Shown here in pieces: positions 8,111 to 17,712 of a DNA stretch of 64,000 nucleotides. The position numbers and the translations under genes are program-made. The notes under the pieces are model-generated. The model was given only the letters and a program-made list of their open reading frames with translations. It was not told where the DNA came from and made no database searches. Every line of letters starts with the position of its first letter. Positions within the stretch are counted from its first letter, which is position 1. Origin of the DNA: Novosphingobium umbonatum (GTDB lineage: Bacteria > Pseudomonadota > Alphaproteobacteria > Sphingomonadales > Sphingomonadaceae); contig NZ_SACO01000016.1 in the NCBI RefSeq assembly GCF_004005905.1, positions 1-64,000 of the forward strand. The letters run 5' to 3'.

Positions 8111-11100
8111 TGCGCAGCTTTCCCTTGCGGCATCAAATCGACGCTATTGTTGCGCAAGGTCACCTCCGCAACCTCTGTGCTGATCCTCACCCGCAGGGCC
8201 CCATGCGCGCTGGCGGGAATGGCCAGCTTCAGCTTGGCCGTACGCGGCACCAGATCAAGCGGAGCAGGCATGGCGGGCGTGGCGATCTGGGCCAGCACCT
8301 GTCCTGCGGCATCCTCCAGCGTGAGCTTGCCCGCCGGCGCAGGCGCAGAACCAAGGCTATGGACCGTTACCGTCAGGCTGTTCCCCCGCCGCTCCACATC
8401 ATCGGAGCCAATCCCCAGATCCGGCCTGAATTCGGGCTGGACCGCCGCCTTCTGCTTCAGGGTAAAGCGCAAGCTGGTGCTGCCCGGAGCGAAGGTGACC
8501 GGCACGCTGCCCCCGCGTTCCAGCGTGACTTGGCGGGGAGCCTCCCCCTCTTTGGCCATTTCCCATGTGCCAGCGGTCACATTCCACGTCCCCATCTCGG
8601 CCTTTTGCACCTGATCGGTGGTGTTATAGGCGGTGACCGTGAACTGTTCAGGCGTGGCGTCGCGCACCAGCAGCGCCACTTTCACCGCGCTTTCAGGATC
8701 GGCAAAGCGCCAGCTGACCGCATTGCCCGGATAGGTCTGGTTGCGCTTGAGCGCGATGCCGCCCAAACGCTCGCGCTGCAGGAACTCGTTGGGAGCGTCG
8801 ACGCGGTCGGTCCACCAATGGCCTTGGGTATACATATACATGTGCTGGCTCTTGTCCGCGATGCCATGCGCGTTCAACGCCTCCAGCCAGCTCTTGTCGC
8901 CTGTGCTGTTCCACGCCTCGAAACGGGCGAAATTATCGCCTGCCTTGGCCTTGCGGGTGATGGCCTCGGCCCAATCGGCGCGCTTGCCCAGCACGGTGAT
9001 CGCATTCTCGTTGATTTCCGACAGGATGCCGAAATTATCCTTGCCCACGCGGCCCAGAACCGGACGCAGATATTTGTCATCCTGCGTAAAGCGCCAAGCC
9101 GCCCAGGCCGATTGCATCGGCAAGGATGCCCCGCCGCCATCGCCCGCCCTTTCGCTATCGCGGTCGAAACTGATGTCATTGGGGAAGGTCCACAAGCCAT
9201 TGCCCCCCTGCTTTCCATGCGCCAGCAAGCCGTCGATCAGCCCCGTCACCATCCCGCGTGCCGCCGGATTGGCGTTGAATGTACCCAGCAGCACCGGCGT
9301 ATGCATGATCACAAAACCATAGGGCTTTTGCCATGCCCATGGCGCGTCACGATAAATCTTGCGCCCGCCATACCAGCTGGAGGAAATATGCCGATGGCCC
9401 GCCGGGTTCACCTTGATCAGCCCGCCCAGCGCTTTGACCGTGGCCATCATCCGCTCCACCGCCTTGGGCTCGCCCCAGTTGAGATAGAGGCGTTCGGCAT
9501 CGGAATTGATGCCTTCCTCATAGACATGCAATTCGTCGGTGGTGATCGCGCTCAGCCCGTTGACGATCATCCCGTTCTTGTAAACCGCATCCGACAGGGC
9601 GCGCAGCGAGGCATTGATCTTGTCCGGATCGACCCCCATCAGCGCCAGCCCCGGCCATTGTTGCAGCAGGTCTGTGTCGTCGGAAATGCCACCGCCGAAA
9701 TCGCCATAGGGCACTTGCCGGTTGTCGATCCACCAATTGACGAAATGGCGCGTCAGCTTGAGATCCTCCAGCTGGCGAAAGGCCCAGAGCGGCATGCCAG
9801 CGGGCGGCACCGGCTGCACGAAAGGCGGCAACTGATCCTCGGAATAGCCGATGTCGGCCCAATATCGGCGCGCCTCCAGATTATCCGGATCAACCCGCAA
9901 CAGGTCCGTAATGTCGCCGTACAGGCGGCGATAGAGCCCTGCCCGCTTGGAGGCGGTGTGCTCCTCGACCAGAAAGGCCCAATTGTCCTTCACCTGATTG
10001 AAGCGGTCGGCAATATGTTCGAGCCTAGCCTTTTCACGCTCCTTGAACACCATACGGATCGTCATGCCATCGAGCGAACGGGCACCGAAATCGGGCGAGG
10101 CCGAGGCTACCGAGAGATAGAGGCTATCCGGCGTCAGGATGCGGTCGCGCAGGTCCAGCCACAGCTTGCGCGGTTGATCGGGCGGCACCGCCACCTGCAC
10201 ATCGATCAGCGCGCGGTCGGGCCAGATCGGGTCCTTCACCCGAATGTTGAGCGCGATCAGCCCTTGCGCATTGGGCGTGGCATGGATGGCAGGCAAATCA
10301 ATCGCCAAACCGTCCAGCCCGTCATGCACATTTTCCCAGCCATAATTCCATGCGCGGGCCAGAGCGCGATCAGGCGGAGCATCGCCAAAATTGGACGGGA
10401 TCAGGATATGGACCAAAGGCCGATCATTGGCGCGCCTTTGCACCGCGCCTGCCGCATCGGCGCTGCCCGCGCCCACGGCCGCCTTCACCCCGCTGGTGGG
10501 CATGGCGACCACAGTGGCCCTTTCCTCGGCAGGGAAACGGCCCGCAATATAGGCGTTCAACCCTTTGAGCGCGCCAAGATCGGGCGAGGCATCGGCGCGA
10601 ACCGTATAGCTGAGCTGGAACGTGCCCTTGGGCGCATCACCCGTATGGACGTCATAGGCCCAGATTTCCTGTATCGGCTGTTCCTGCATCACATTGGTAA
10701 AGCGCAGCTTGCCGCCTTGCCGCGGCGCCATCTCGTCAACCGAGCGGACCACGCCCTTGGGCCGGTTGGCCAGCACCTGCCAATCACCCTTGTCATCGGG
10801 CGAATAGGACAGCGTGCCATAGGCTGCGCCGCGCAATTCCACCCGATTGAAGGAAGCGCCTTGAGGCAAGGTCAGATCATAGGTCTTGCCACCCTCGACA
10901 TAGACATTCCAGTCGGGCAGCTCGAAATAATCATCGCGGCCGGGCAGGCGGGAACGGTTATAGACCCCCGGCCATGTGGTCTCGTCAATGCCGTCAACGC
11001 CCTTCCACATCCATTCTTTCAGGTCCTTGGCATCGGCAAATTCAACCTTGCGGATGGTGGTCACCCCCTCACCCAGCACCGGCGGGCTCTTGCCATCCCA

Positions 11101-11937
11101 GCCATAGCGATGGAGCCAGCCCTGCCATGATGCAGCGGCATTGGTTGGCGCGCTGGCGGGCATTTTGCCATCACCCATCAGGCCGGTGACTTCTTGCGCG
11201 GTCAACAGGTGATCGTGGACGCGGATCTCGTCTATGTCGGCGCCGCGCATGAAATTATAGCGACTTTGCACCTGATGCGGGGCGATCACGCGGCCCGCCA
11301 CGCCAAACTGGTCCAGCGCCATATCCAGATTGGCAGGCTGCCGATTGACGGCGACCTCTTTGCCGTCCCAGTAAAGCCGCACGCCCTGCGCCTCGTCCCA
11401 GCCAAAGGCGATGTGGTGCCATGCATCGGGGGCAGGAGCCGAAGGAATTGTCCAGCTGACCCTGATGCGCGACAGGTTGGCATCGGTGACAAAGGCATCG
11501 AATCCATGGCCGTTCCAGTCGATGCGCAAAAAGGCCATGTCCCAGCTGGAATGATCACCCGCGCTGGCGCGGAACAGGACGAATGGCGCCTCGCCCACCG
11601 GCGTATGGCTGCGCCAGAAGAAGGACAAGGTACCGCGCTGGGCATAGATATTGCCCGCCGCCTGCCAGGCGACATAGCCGCCATCGGCCACGCGCCCCGC
11701 ACCAAGGCGCGCGCCATCAGTGATCGTGGCGACATCGCTCTTGAAATTGGGCAGAGCCTCGCCACCGGCCCGTGTGGCGGTATAGCCGCTGTCTAGCGGG
11801 GCATGGAACAACAAACCGCCCGCGTCCTGCGCTTGAAGCGGCGCGGTCGTCACGCCCAGCAGGCAACCACCTGCCAAAGCCACGATCCTGCCCAAGGGAA
11901 GCAATCCCGTCGCGACCTGCTTGCTGCGCTGCGCCAC
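8107..11937 (-). CDS. Large exported LamG protein with putative carbohydrate-active core
   Basis: 1276-residue multidomain exported protein. A GTG start is chosen because GAGGAG lies 6 nt upstream; an ATG ten codons earlier has no such site. After a signal peptide (to about residue 37) comes a LamG domain (about 40-240), then a beta-rich segment (about 300-450), then a long helical part (about 650-1060) containing FGGGISDDTDLLQQWPG and YVYPQGHWWTDR-like aromatic, acidic and Trp-rich stretches. C-terminal beta domains (about 1080-1276) follow, the last CARDB-like. The order resembles (alpha/alpha)-toroid polysaccharide lyases or glycosidases, but I cannot name a family or substrate. It is co-transcribed with the small LamG gene and divergent from a TonB receptor. 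Confidence 0.55.
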   Translation of the reverse strand: MAQRSKQVATGLLPLGRIVALAGGCLLGVTTAPLQAQDAGGLLFHAPLDSGYTATRAGGEALPNFKSDVATITDGARLGAGRVADGGYVAWQAAGNIYAQRGTLSFFWRSHTPVGEAPFVLFRASAGDHSSWDMAFLRIDWNGHGFDAFVTDANLSRIRVSWTIPSAPAPDAWHHIAFGWDEAQGVRLYWDGKEVAVNRQPANLDMALDQFGVAGRVIAPHQVQSRYNFMRGADIDEIRVHDHLLTAQEVTGLMGDGKMPASAPTNAAASWQGWLHRYGWDGKSPPVLGEGVTTIRKVEFADAKDLKEWMWKGVDGIDETTWPGVYNRSRLPGRDDYFELPDWNVYVEGGKTYDLTLPQGASFNRVELRGAAYGTLSYSPDDKGDWQVLANRPKGVVRSVDEMAPRQGGKLRFTNVMQEQPIQEIWAYDVHTGDAPKGTFQLSYTVRADASPDLGALKGLNAYIAGRFPAEERATVVAMPTSGVKAAVGAGSADAAGAVQRRANDRPLVHILIPSNFGDAPPDRALARAWNYGWENVHDGLDGLAIDLPAIHATPNAQGLIALNIRVKDPIWPDRALIDVQVAVPPDQPRKLWLDLRDRILTPDSLYLSVASASPDFGARSLDGMTIRMVFKEREKARLEHIADRFNQVKDNWAFLVEEHTASKRAGLYRRLYGDITDLLRVDPDNLEARRYWADIGYSEDQLPPFVQPVPPAGMPLWAFRQLEDLKLTRHFVNWWIDNRQVPYGDFGGGISDDTDLLQQWPGLALMGVDPDKINASLRALSDAVYKNGMIVNGLSAITTDELHVYEEGINSDAERLYLNWGEPKAVERMMATVKALGGLIKVNPAGHRHISSSWYGGRKIYRDAPWAWQKPYGFVIMHTPVLLGTFNANPAARGMVTGLIDGLLAHGKQGGNGLWTFPNDISFDRDSERAGDGGGASLPMQSAWAAWRFTQDDKYLRPVLGRVGKDNFGILSEINENAITVLGKRADWAEAITRKAKAGDNFARFEAWNSTGDKSWLEALNAHGIADKSQHMYMYTQGHWWTDRVDAPNEFLQRERLGGIALKRNQTYPGNAVSWRFADPESAVKVALLVRDATPEQFTVTAYNTTDQVQKAEMGTWNVTAGTWEMAKEGEAPRQVTLERGGSVPVTFAPGSTSLRFTLKQKAAVQPEFRPDLGIGSDDVERRGNSLTVTVHSLGSAPAPAGKLTLEDAAGQVLAQIATPAMPAPLDLVPRTAKLKLAIPASAHGALRVRISTEVAEVTLRNNSVDLMPQGKAAQ

Positions 11938-12004
11938 ACATATCTCCTCTCGCCCGTCGGCTTGCAAACCACCGGCTTGTTCTCACGCTAGTCACACCAC
12001 GTTA

Positions 12005-12018
12005 TGACACCGGTATCA
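12005..12018. promoter_or_regulatory. LacI-type operator candidate upstream of TonB receptor
   Basis: TGACACCGGTATCA is an almost perfect 14-bp palindrome with a central ACCGGT, the usual form of LacI/GalR-family operators for carbohydrate genes in proteobacteria. It sits in the 209-bp divergent region between the large LamG gene and the TonB receptor, so it could control both. No LacI-family gene is in the window. Confidence 0.35.
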
Positions 12019-12146
12019 ACAAGGCAAGATCCTATGCTCATGGTCACGCGATCATGCGGAAAGTTTTGCCCCCTAAAGATCAAGTTTCTTTCTCTACTTA
12101 TTTAGTTGACTAATAACGCGGACCAAGGTTCAACACGGAGAAGACC

Positions 12147-14408
12147 ATGACCCGCCCCACCCTGCGCCCCCAGCTGCTGGCCAGCGCACTTGCTGTTCCT
12201 TTCAGCCCCGCGCTAGCGCAAGAGGCTGCCGCACCCGCGAACAGTGGTGCCGAAATTACCGTTACCGCCCGCTATCGCAACGAAAGCTTGCAGCAGGTTC
12301 CCATCGCCATCACGGCGGTTTCGGGCGCATCGCTCAATGACCGCTCGCTGCACAATATTGCGGACATTGCCAATTCGGTGCCCACGGTGGATTTCCGCAA
12401 TGGCTCGTCCAACAAGGATCGTACCATTTTCATCCGCGGCGTGGGCACGATTTCCACCTCGCCCGGCGTGGAGCCTTCGGTGTCCACGGTGCTGGATGGC
12501 GTGGTGTTGACGCGTCCGGGCCAGTCGACACTGGATCTGGGCGAAGTAGAGCGCATCGAAGTGCTGCGCGGCCCGCAGGGCACCCTGTTTGGCAAGAATG
12601 CCAGCGCGGGCGTGATCAACATTGTGACCAAGGGCCCCAGCGAGCGGACCTCCGGCTATGTCGAAGGCGGCGCCACCACGGACGCCGAATATCGCCTGAA
12701 GGCAGGCGTGACCGGCCGCGTGGCCGAAGGCGTGGCGGCGCGTGTCGATGGACTTTACACCAATTTCGCCGGTAACGTGAACAATCTGAACACGGGCGAC
12801 AAGGTCAATGGCTTTGAACGCTATGGCGCGCGCATCAAGCTGGAGGCCAATCCCAGCGCCAATCTGAAACTGGGTCTGGTGGCCGACTATCTGCAATCGC
12901 GCGACACCGCCGTCAGCGTGTTTACAAGCAGCAGTCAGGTCACCTATCCCACCGGCGCGGTGACCGATAATGCCGCTCTGGCCAGTTTCCTTTCCACCGC
13001 AGGCATCACGCCCAGCCCCAGCAACCGCACCATCAGCACCAGCTTCAACACCGATGTGCGCGACAAGAATGCAGGGCTTGCCCTTTCCGCCGATCTCGCC
13101 TTGGGCAATGGCTATAAAGTAACCTCGATCACCGCCTATCGCATCTGGAAGAACCACCAGCATCAGGACTTTGACGGCATTTCCAGCCTCAGCGCCGCTC
13201 TGGCGCAGGGCGAGGATTATGGCGATGTTTCCTCGCGCCAGTTCAGTCAGGAATTGCGCCTGACCAGCCCCAAGGGCAAGCTGGTGGATTATGTGGTTGG
13301 CGCCTATTTCCTGAAGGCCAAGACCGACGAGCGTTATCAGCGCCAGATCACCCGCGTGGTATCAGGCGCCAATGTAGCGACAACAGGCGTGGCCAATTAC
13401 GGCGTGAAAAACAGCAATTATGCGCTGTTTGGCGAGGCCAATGTCAATGTAACCAAGGCCTTCCGCGCCATTGCCGGCTATCGCTCGGTATGGGACGAAT
13501 TGAGCTATTACCACAACCGCACCTCGACCAATGACCCCACCAATGCGGGCACGGGCGCGGTGACCGGCATTCAGGGCTATCATAACAGCACCGGCAACAC
13601 CTCCACGCGGGGCGACACCTACCGTCTGGGCCTGCAACTGGATCTGGGCAGCCATGCCCAAACCTATGTGACCTATTCGCGCGGCTATAAGGGCCCTGCC
13701 TATAACGCCTTTTTCAACATGTTGACGCGTGACGAGATTTCGCTGGCACCCGAAACGTCCAAGAGTTGGGAAGCGGGCGTCAAGGGCAGCGCTCTGGACC
13801 GCAAGGTCACCTATGGCGTGGCTTTGTTCACCACCGACTTCAACAATTTCCAGGCCAATTTCAGCGACACGGTGGGAGGCGCGATCATCACCCGTCTGAT
13901 CAACGCCGGTTCGGTCAATTCCAAAGGTGTGGAACTGGACCTGACCCTGCGCCCGATCCCCGGCCTGACGATCGACAGCGCGCTGGCGCATACGGACGCC
14001 AAGATCATCCATTTCAACTGCCCTGTTGGCGCAGCCTCCAGCTGCAATGTCGATGGTCAGCCCCTGCCCTATGCGCCCAAGTGGAAGCTGTATGAAAATG
14101 CCGCCTATCGCTTTGCCATTGCCAGCGGTTGGGATCTGGAATTGCAGGGCGATGTTACGCTCAAAAGCGCCACGCAATATCAGCTGACGCAAACGCCCAG
14201 CACGATCCAGCCCTCTTTCGCCCTGTTCAACGCCAGCGTGGCGCTGCTGGGTCAGGATAATGGCTGGCAATTGCGCGCCTATGTCAAGAACATCGGCAAC
14301 CAGCATTATTCCAACCTTTTGTCCAACGGCACGCTGGCAGGCGTCTCGCGCCTCGTACCGCGCGATGATGTGCGTTACGGCGGCCTGCTGCTGCGCAAGT
14401 CGTTCTGA
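12147..14408 (+). CDS. TonB-dependent outer-membrane receptor
   Basis: 753 residues. A signal peptide ending ALAQ is followed by a TonB box (EITVTARYR), the plug domain with IRGVGT, VDG/LDGVVL and VEVLRGPQGTLFGKNA-type signatures, then a long beta barrel ending in the aromatic RKSF. Receptors of this type import large or scarce substrates across the outer membrane using TonB energy. The closest style is the FecA-like sphingomonad group with GPQGTLFGKNASAG. It is divergent from the LamG operon and shares the candidate LacI-type operator, so it probably takes up the products of that operon; the substrate is not readable. Confidence 0.85.
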   Translation: MTRPTLRPQLLASALAVPFSPALAQEAAAPANSGAEITVTARYRNESLQQVPIAITAVSGASLNDRSLHNIADIANSVPTVDFRNGSSNKDRTIFIRGVGTISTSPGVEPSVSTVLDGVVLTRPGQSTLDLGEVERIEVLRGPQGTLFGKNASAGVINIVTKGPSERTSGYVEGGATTDAEYRLKAGVTGRVAEGVAARVDGLYTNFAGNVNNLNTGDKVNGFERYGARIKLEANPSANLKLGLVADYLQSRDTAVSVFTSSSQVTYPTGAVTDNAALASFLSTAGITPSPSNRTISTSFNTDVRDKNAGLALSADLALGNGYKVTSITAYRIWKNHQHQDFDGISSLSAALAQGEDYGDVSSRQFSQELRLTSPKGKLVDYVVGAYFLKAKTDERYQRQITRVVSGANVATTGVANYGVKNSNYALFGEANVNVTKAFRAIAGYRSVWDELSYYHNRTSTNDPTNAGTGAVTGIQGYHNSTGNTSTRGDTYRLGLQLDLGSHAQTYVTYSRGYKGPAYNAFFNMLTRDEISLAPETSKSWEAGVKGSALDRKVTYGVALFTTDFNNFQANFSDTVGGAIITRLINAGSVNSKGVELDLTLRPIPGLTIDSALAHTDAKIIHFNCPVGAASSCNVDGQPLPYAPKWKLYENAAYRFAIASGWDLELQGDVTLKSATQYQLTQTPSTIQPSFALFNASVALLGQDNGWQLRAYVKNIGNQHYSNLLSNGTLAGVSRLVPRDDVRYGGLLLRKSF

Positions 14409-14411
14409 TCG

Positions 14412-14445
14412 GCATGGGGGAGGGAGCCGTGCCCCTCCCCCATGC
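14412..14445. terminator. Hairpin terminator after TonB receptor gene
   Basis: A perfect 13-bp stem, GCATGGGGGAGGG with CCCTCCCCCATGC, around an 8-nt loop begins 3 bp after the receptor stop codon. It is followed by GCAAAAATG rather than a clean T-run, so it may act mainly as an RNA-stabilising 3' hairpin. Confidence 0.65.
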
Positions 14446-14519
14446 GCAAAAATGCGGGGCGCGGGCGGGATGATGCGGTGCTAAGACAAAGCCTTATCGG
14501 ATGTTCCGAAGGAGACCTT

Positions 14520-16043
14520 ATGCCAAACCCGCAACATTCCATCCTGCTGGGCGCCGCGCTGCTGTCTCTTGCCTCCCCCGCGCTAGGCGGGACGAGCGAA
14601 AACGCCGCCCTGACCACAGCCGTGCAAAAGAGCTGGCCCGAATTCATCGAATTCCTGCGCCTGCCCAATGTGGCCACCCAATCCGCCCCCGACATCCGCC
14701 GCAATGCGCAATGGGCGCAAGCCACGTTGGCCAGACATGGCTGGCAGGCGCAATTGCTGCCCGATGGCGAAACGCCGATGGTGTTTGCGCAATGGAAAGC
14801 CAAAAGCAAATCGGCCCGCACCATCCTGTTTTACGCCCATATGGACGGCCAACCGGTCTTCCCCAAGGCGTGGAAACAAGCATCTCCCTTTGAACCGGTG
14901 CTGCGGGCCAGGGATGCGCAAGGCGTATGGCAGGATTTGCCACTGGAAAAGCTGACGCAAACGGCCAATCCAGACCCCGAATGGCGCCTGTTCGCCCGTT
15001 CCGCCGCCGATGATAAAGCGCCTATCCTGATGCTGATTGCGGCGATGGATGCCTTGGTGGCCCAAGGGAAGTCTCCAGCCATCAATATCAAGCTGATCCT
15101 TGATTCCCATGAAGAGGGCGGCCCGCCCACCTTGGCCGATGTGGTGGAACAGAACCGCGCCTTGTTGCAGGCCGATGGCATTGTCATGCTGGATGGGCCG
15201 ATGCATGAAAGCGGCCGCCCAACAGTGGTCTATGGCCATCGCGGCGGCACCGCTCTGGCGCTGACCGTCTATGGGCCAAGGGAAGAATTGCACAGCGGCC
15301 ATTTCGGCAATTACGCCGCCAATCCGGCCATGACTTTGGCCCGCCTGATCACGGGCATGAAGGATGCCGAGGGGCGCGTGCTGATCCCCGGCTTCTATGA
15401 TGGCGTGGACATCAACCCTTCGCTCAAAGCGGTTCTGGCGCAGGTTCCCGATGACGAAGCCGCCTTGCAGCGCCGCCTTGGCATTGCCGCGTCGGAAAAG
15501 GTGGGCGCCTCCTATCAGCAATCGCTGCAATTCCCCTCGCTCAACATCACCTCGATGATCGCTGGCGAGCCCGCCGCCCGCCGCACGATCATTCCGGCCA
15601 AGGCCACGGTCACTTTTGACATACGCACCGTGCCGGGCACGCCTGCCGAAAGGCAGATCGCGCTGGTCCGCAAATGGGTGGAGGGACAAGGCTTCCATCT
15701 GGTGCAGGGCGAACCGAGCGAGGCGGAACGGGTGCGCTATCCGCTGCTCGCCTCGATCACGGGCGGAGGCGGTATGAAAGCGCTGATGACCCCGCTCGAT
15801 GCCCCGATCGGCCAATGGCTGCGCTCCGGCCTGACGCGGGCCTTCGGGCAGGCGCCGGTCCAGATCCCGATCATGGGCGGCGGTGTGCCTTCCGCCCCGC
15901 TCGCCGACGGGCTGAAGGCTCCGGTGATCCTGCTGCCTTTGGTCAATGCCGACGATAGCCAGCATGCCGCCAACGAGAACCTGCGTATCGGCAATTACAG
16001 CAACGGGGTCAAAAGCCTCTATGCGCTGATCACCAATCCATAA
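14520..16043 (+). CDS. Exported M20-family metallopeptidase
   Basis: 507 residues from the ATG preceded by AAGGAG (5-nt gap), starting with a signal peptide (MPNPQHSILLGAALLSLASP, cleaved near ALGG). M20 co-catalytic zinc-site motifs are in order: YAHMDGQPVF, RSAADDKAPI and DSHEEGG, with the lid/dimerisation domain at about 240-390. Such enzymes remove terminal residues or open amide bonds of dipeptides and acylated amino acids; here it would work in the periplasm. It follows the TonB receptor on the same strand but beyond a hairpin, so it may have its own transcript. Confidence 0.8.
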   Translation: MPNPQHSILLGAALLSLASPALGGTSENAALTTAVQKSWPEFIEFLRLPNVATQSAPDIRRNAQWAQATLARHGWQAQLLPDGETPMVFAQWKAKSKSARTILFYAHMDGQPVFPKAWKQASPFEPVLRARDAQGVWQDLPLEKLTQTANPDPEWRLFARSAADDKAPILMLIAAMDALVAQGKSPAINIKLILDSHEEGGPPTLADVVEQNRALLQADGIVMLDGPMHESGRPTVVYGHRGGTALALTVYGPREELHSGHFGNYAANPAMTLARLITGMKDAEGRVLIPGFYDGVDINPSLKAVLAQVPDDEAALQRRLGIAASEKVGASYQQSLQFPSLNITSMIAGEPAARRTIIPAKATVTFDIRTVPGTPAERQIALVRKWVEGQGFHLVQGEPSEAERVRYPLLASITGGGGMKALMTPLDAPIGQWLRSGLTRAFGQAPVQIPIMGGGVPSAPLADGLKAPVILLPLVNADDSQHAANENLRIGNYSNGVKSLYALITNP

Positions 16044-16155
16044 AACGGGCATTGCTGTCGAACAGTCGGCCTTGGCCAAAAGAGGCAAACATCAAACCCT
16101 TTGACAGGGAACGGTCGCCCGCGCATGTAAATGTCATCGCTGTCATGTTCTGCCG

Positions 16156-16171
16156 ACCGGATATGTCCGGT
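16156..16171. promoter_or_regulatory. CCGGA palindrome upstream of carboxylesterase
   Basis: ACCGGA-TATG-TCCGGT is a perfect inverted repeat about 60 bp before the carboxylesterase start. A -10-like CATAAT follows at 16197-16202. The position suits an operator or an upstream activator site; the regulator is unknown. Confidence 0.3.
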
Positions 16172-16231
16172 TGCGTGGCGACATCGACGGGATACCCATA
16201 ATAAAAAGTCATCCGGAAAGGGCCTGAGTCT

Positions 16232-17659
16232 ATGAAATTGCCGCTGTTCCTTGCTTTAACCGCTGCAGCCGTGCCGGCTCTGGCGCTGCCCGGGGTTGCG
16301 CTGGCCGCCGAAGCGGGAACCACCGTGACGATCGAAACCGGCGCTTTGCGCGGCACGATCGCCGACGGCGTGGCGAGTTGGAAGGGCATCCCGTTTGCAG
16401 CCGCCCCCGTTGGCGCTCTACGCTGGCGCGCGCCGCAACCGGCAGCGGCATGGACCGGCCTGCGCGATGCCAGCGCCTATGGCCATGATTGCATGCAATT
16501 GCCTTTCCCCAGCGATGCCGCCCCGCTGGGCACGCCGCCCGCCGAGGATTGCCTTTATGCCAATGTCTGGCGTCCCGCAGGTGCCGCTGCCAAGCTGCCG
16601 GTGATCGTATGGATCTATGGGGGCGGCTTTGTGAATGGCGGCGCTTCGCCCCCCACCTATTCCGGCGCCAATCTGGCGCGTGAAGGTGTCGTTTTTGTCA
16701 GCTTCAACTATCGCGTGGGGCGCTTTGGCACCTTTGCCCATCCCGCGCTGACCGCGGCGAATGAAGACAAGGGCCTGCTGGGCAATTACGGCTTTATGGA
16801 TCAGGTCGCCGCGCTCCAATGGGTCAAGCGCAATGTCGCCCAATTCGGCGGCGATCCGGCCAATGTCACCCTGATCGGGGAAAGCGCAGGCGGCATGTCG
16901 GTCAACACCATGCTGACCTCGCCCATGGCGCAGGGACTGTTTCATCGCGCCGTGGTAATGTCGGGCGGCAATGGCACCAGCCTGTTGCCCGCTACGTTGC
17001 AGACGGTGGAAAAGACCGGTGCCGATTTCGCCGCCTCCAAAGGCGTGGCGGTGGATGATCCGCAGGCGCTGGCCAAATTGCGCGCCTTGCCCGCAGAAAC
17101 CGTCACCGACGGGCTGAACATGATGAAACTGTTCACGCCGGGCCCGCGCAATTTCTCCAGCCCGTTCCCCGATGGCAAGATCGCCGTCGAACCGGCCAAA
17201 GCCTTTGCCGCAGGCCAATTTGCCAAAGTGCCCGTTCTGATTGGCGCGACCAGCGCCGATATTGGCGGCAAGACCGGCTATATGGTCGCCGGTGCCCGCC
17301 AAATCGCAGCCACTCTGGCCGATCAGGGCGTGCCGGTGTGGGAATATCGCTTTTCCTATGTGGCCGATTCCATCGGCAAGCCCGGTGCAGGCCATGCCAC
17401 CGACATTCCCTTCTTTTTCAACACGCAAAAGTTGAAATATGAAGGCGCCACCACCGCGCGGGACAATGGTATGGGCGCAACGATCAGCCGTTACATCCTG
17501 AACTTTGCCAAGACCGGCACGCCCAATGGTGGGGACTTGCCACAATGGCCGCAATATAGCCGCGCGGGCGATCAGATCATGGACTTTGCCGCCAGCGGCA
17601 AGGCTGAACCACAAAAAGACCCCTGGGCCACCGAACTGGACGCGGCCGTGGCGAAATAA
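16232..17659 (+). CDS. Exported type-B carboxylesterase
   Basis: 475-residue alpha/beta hydrolase of the carboxylesterase/cholinesterase family. A signal peptide (about 1-26, ending VALA) precedes the usual N-terminal GALRGTIADGVASWKGIPFA and EDCLYANVW signatures. The oxyanion hole is YGGGF, and the nucleophile is Ser218 in GESAGGM. The catalytic acid and the His in GAGHATDIPFFF follow. The substrate would be an ester reaching the periplasm, such as an acyl or aryl ester on a glycan or aromatic compound. GGAAAGGG upstream supports the start. A strong hairpin follows and separates it from the convergent amidohydrolase gene. Confidence 0.85.
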   Translation: MKLPLFLALTAAAVPALALPGVALAAEAGTTVTIETGALRGTIADGVASWKGIPFAAAPVGALRWRAPQPAAAWTGLRDASAYGHDCMQLPFPSDAAPLGTPPAEDCLYANVWRPAGAAAKLPVIVWIYGGGFVNGGASPPTYSGANLAREGVVFVSFNYRVGRFGTFAHPALTAANEDKGLLGNYGFMDQVAALQWVKRNVAQFGGDPANVTLIGESAGGMSVNTMLTSPMAQGLFHRAVVMSGGNGTSLLPATLQTVEKTGADFAASKGVAVDDPQALAKLRALPAETVTDGLNMMKLFTPGPRNFSSPFPDGKIAVEPAKAFAAGQFAKVPVLIGATSADIGGKTGYMVAGARQIAATLADQGVPVWEYRFSYVADSIGKPGAGHATDIPFFFNTQKLKYEGATTARDNGMGATISRYILNFAKTGTPNGGDLPQWPQYSRAGDQIMDFAASGKAEPQKDPWATELDAAVAK

Positions 17660-17668
17660 GCCCTGACA

Positions 17669-17703
17669 GTCAGGGGCAATAGGAAAACTCTATTGCCCCT
17701 GAC
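17669..17703. terminator. Bidirectional intrinsic terminator
   Basis: A perfect 14-bp stem (GTCAGGGGCAATAG / CTATTGCCCCTGAC) with a 7-nt loop lies between two convergent genes. It is followed by TTTT on the plus strand and can serve both transcripts. Confidence 0.85.
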
Positions 17704-17712
17704 TTTTCGCCA

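Noticed and set aside
8125-11130. A 1001-codon open frame on the plus strand opposite the large LamG gene
   Set aside because: It is an antisense shadow caused by high GC: its product is rich in His, Arg, Gln and Ile without any domain, while the minus-strand frame has a signal peptide, LamG signatures and a good GTG start.
17664-17703. CCCTGACAGTCAGGGG as a regulator site similar to the TGTCA half-sites
   Set aside because: It belongs to the perfect 14-bp terminator stem between two convergent genes.
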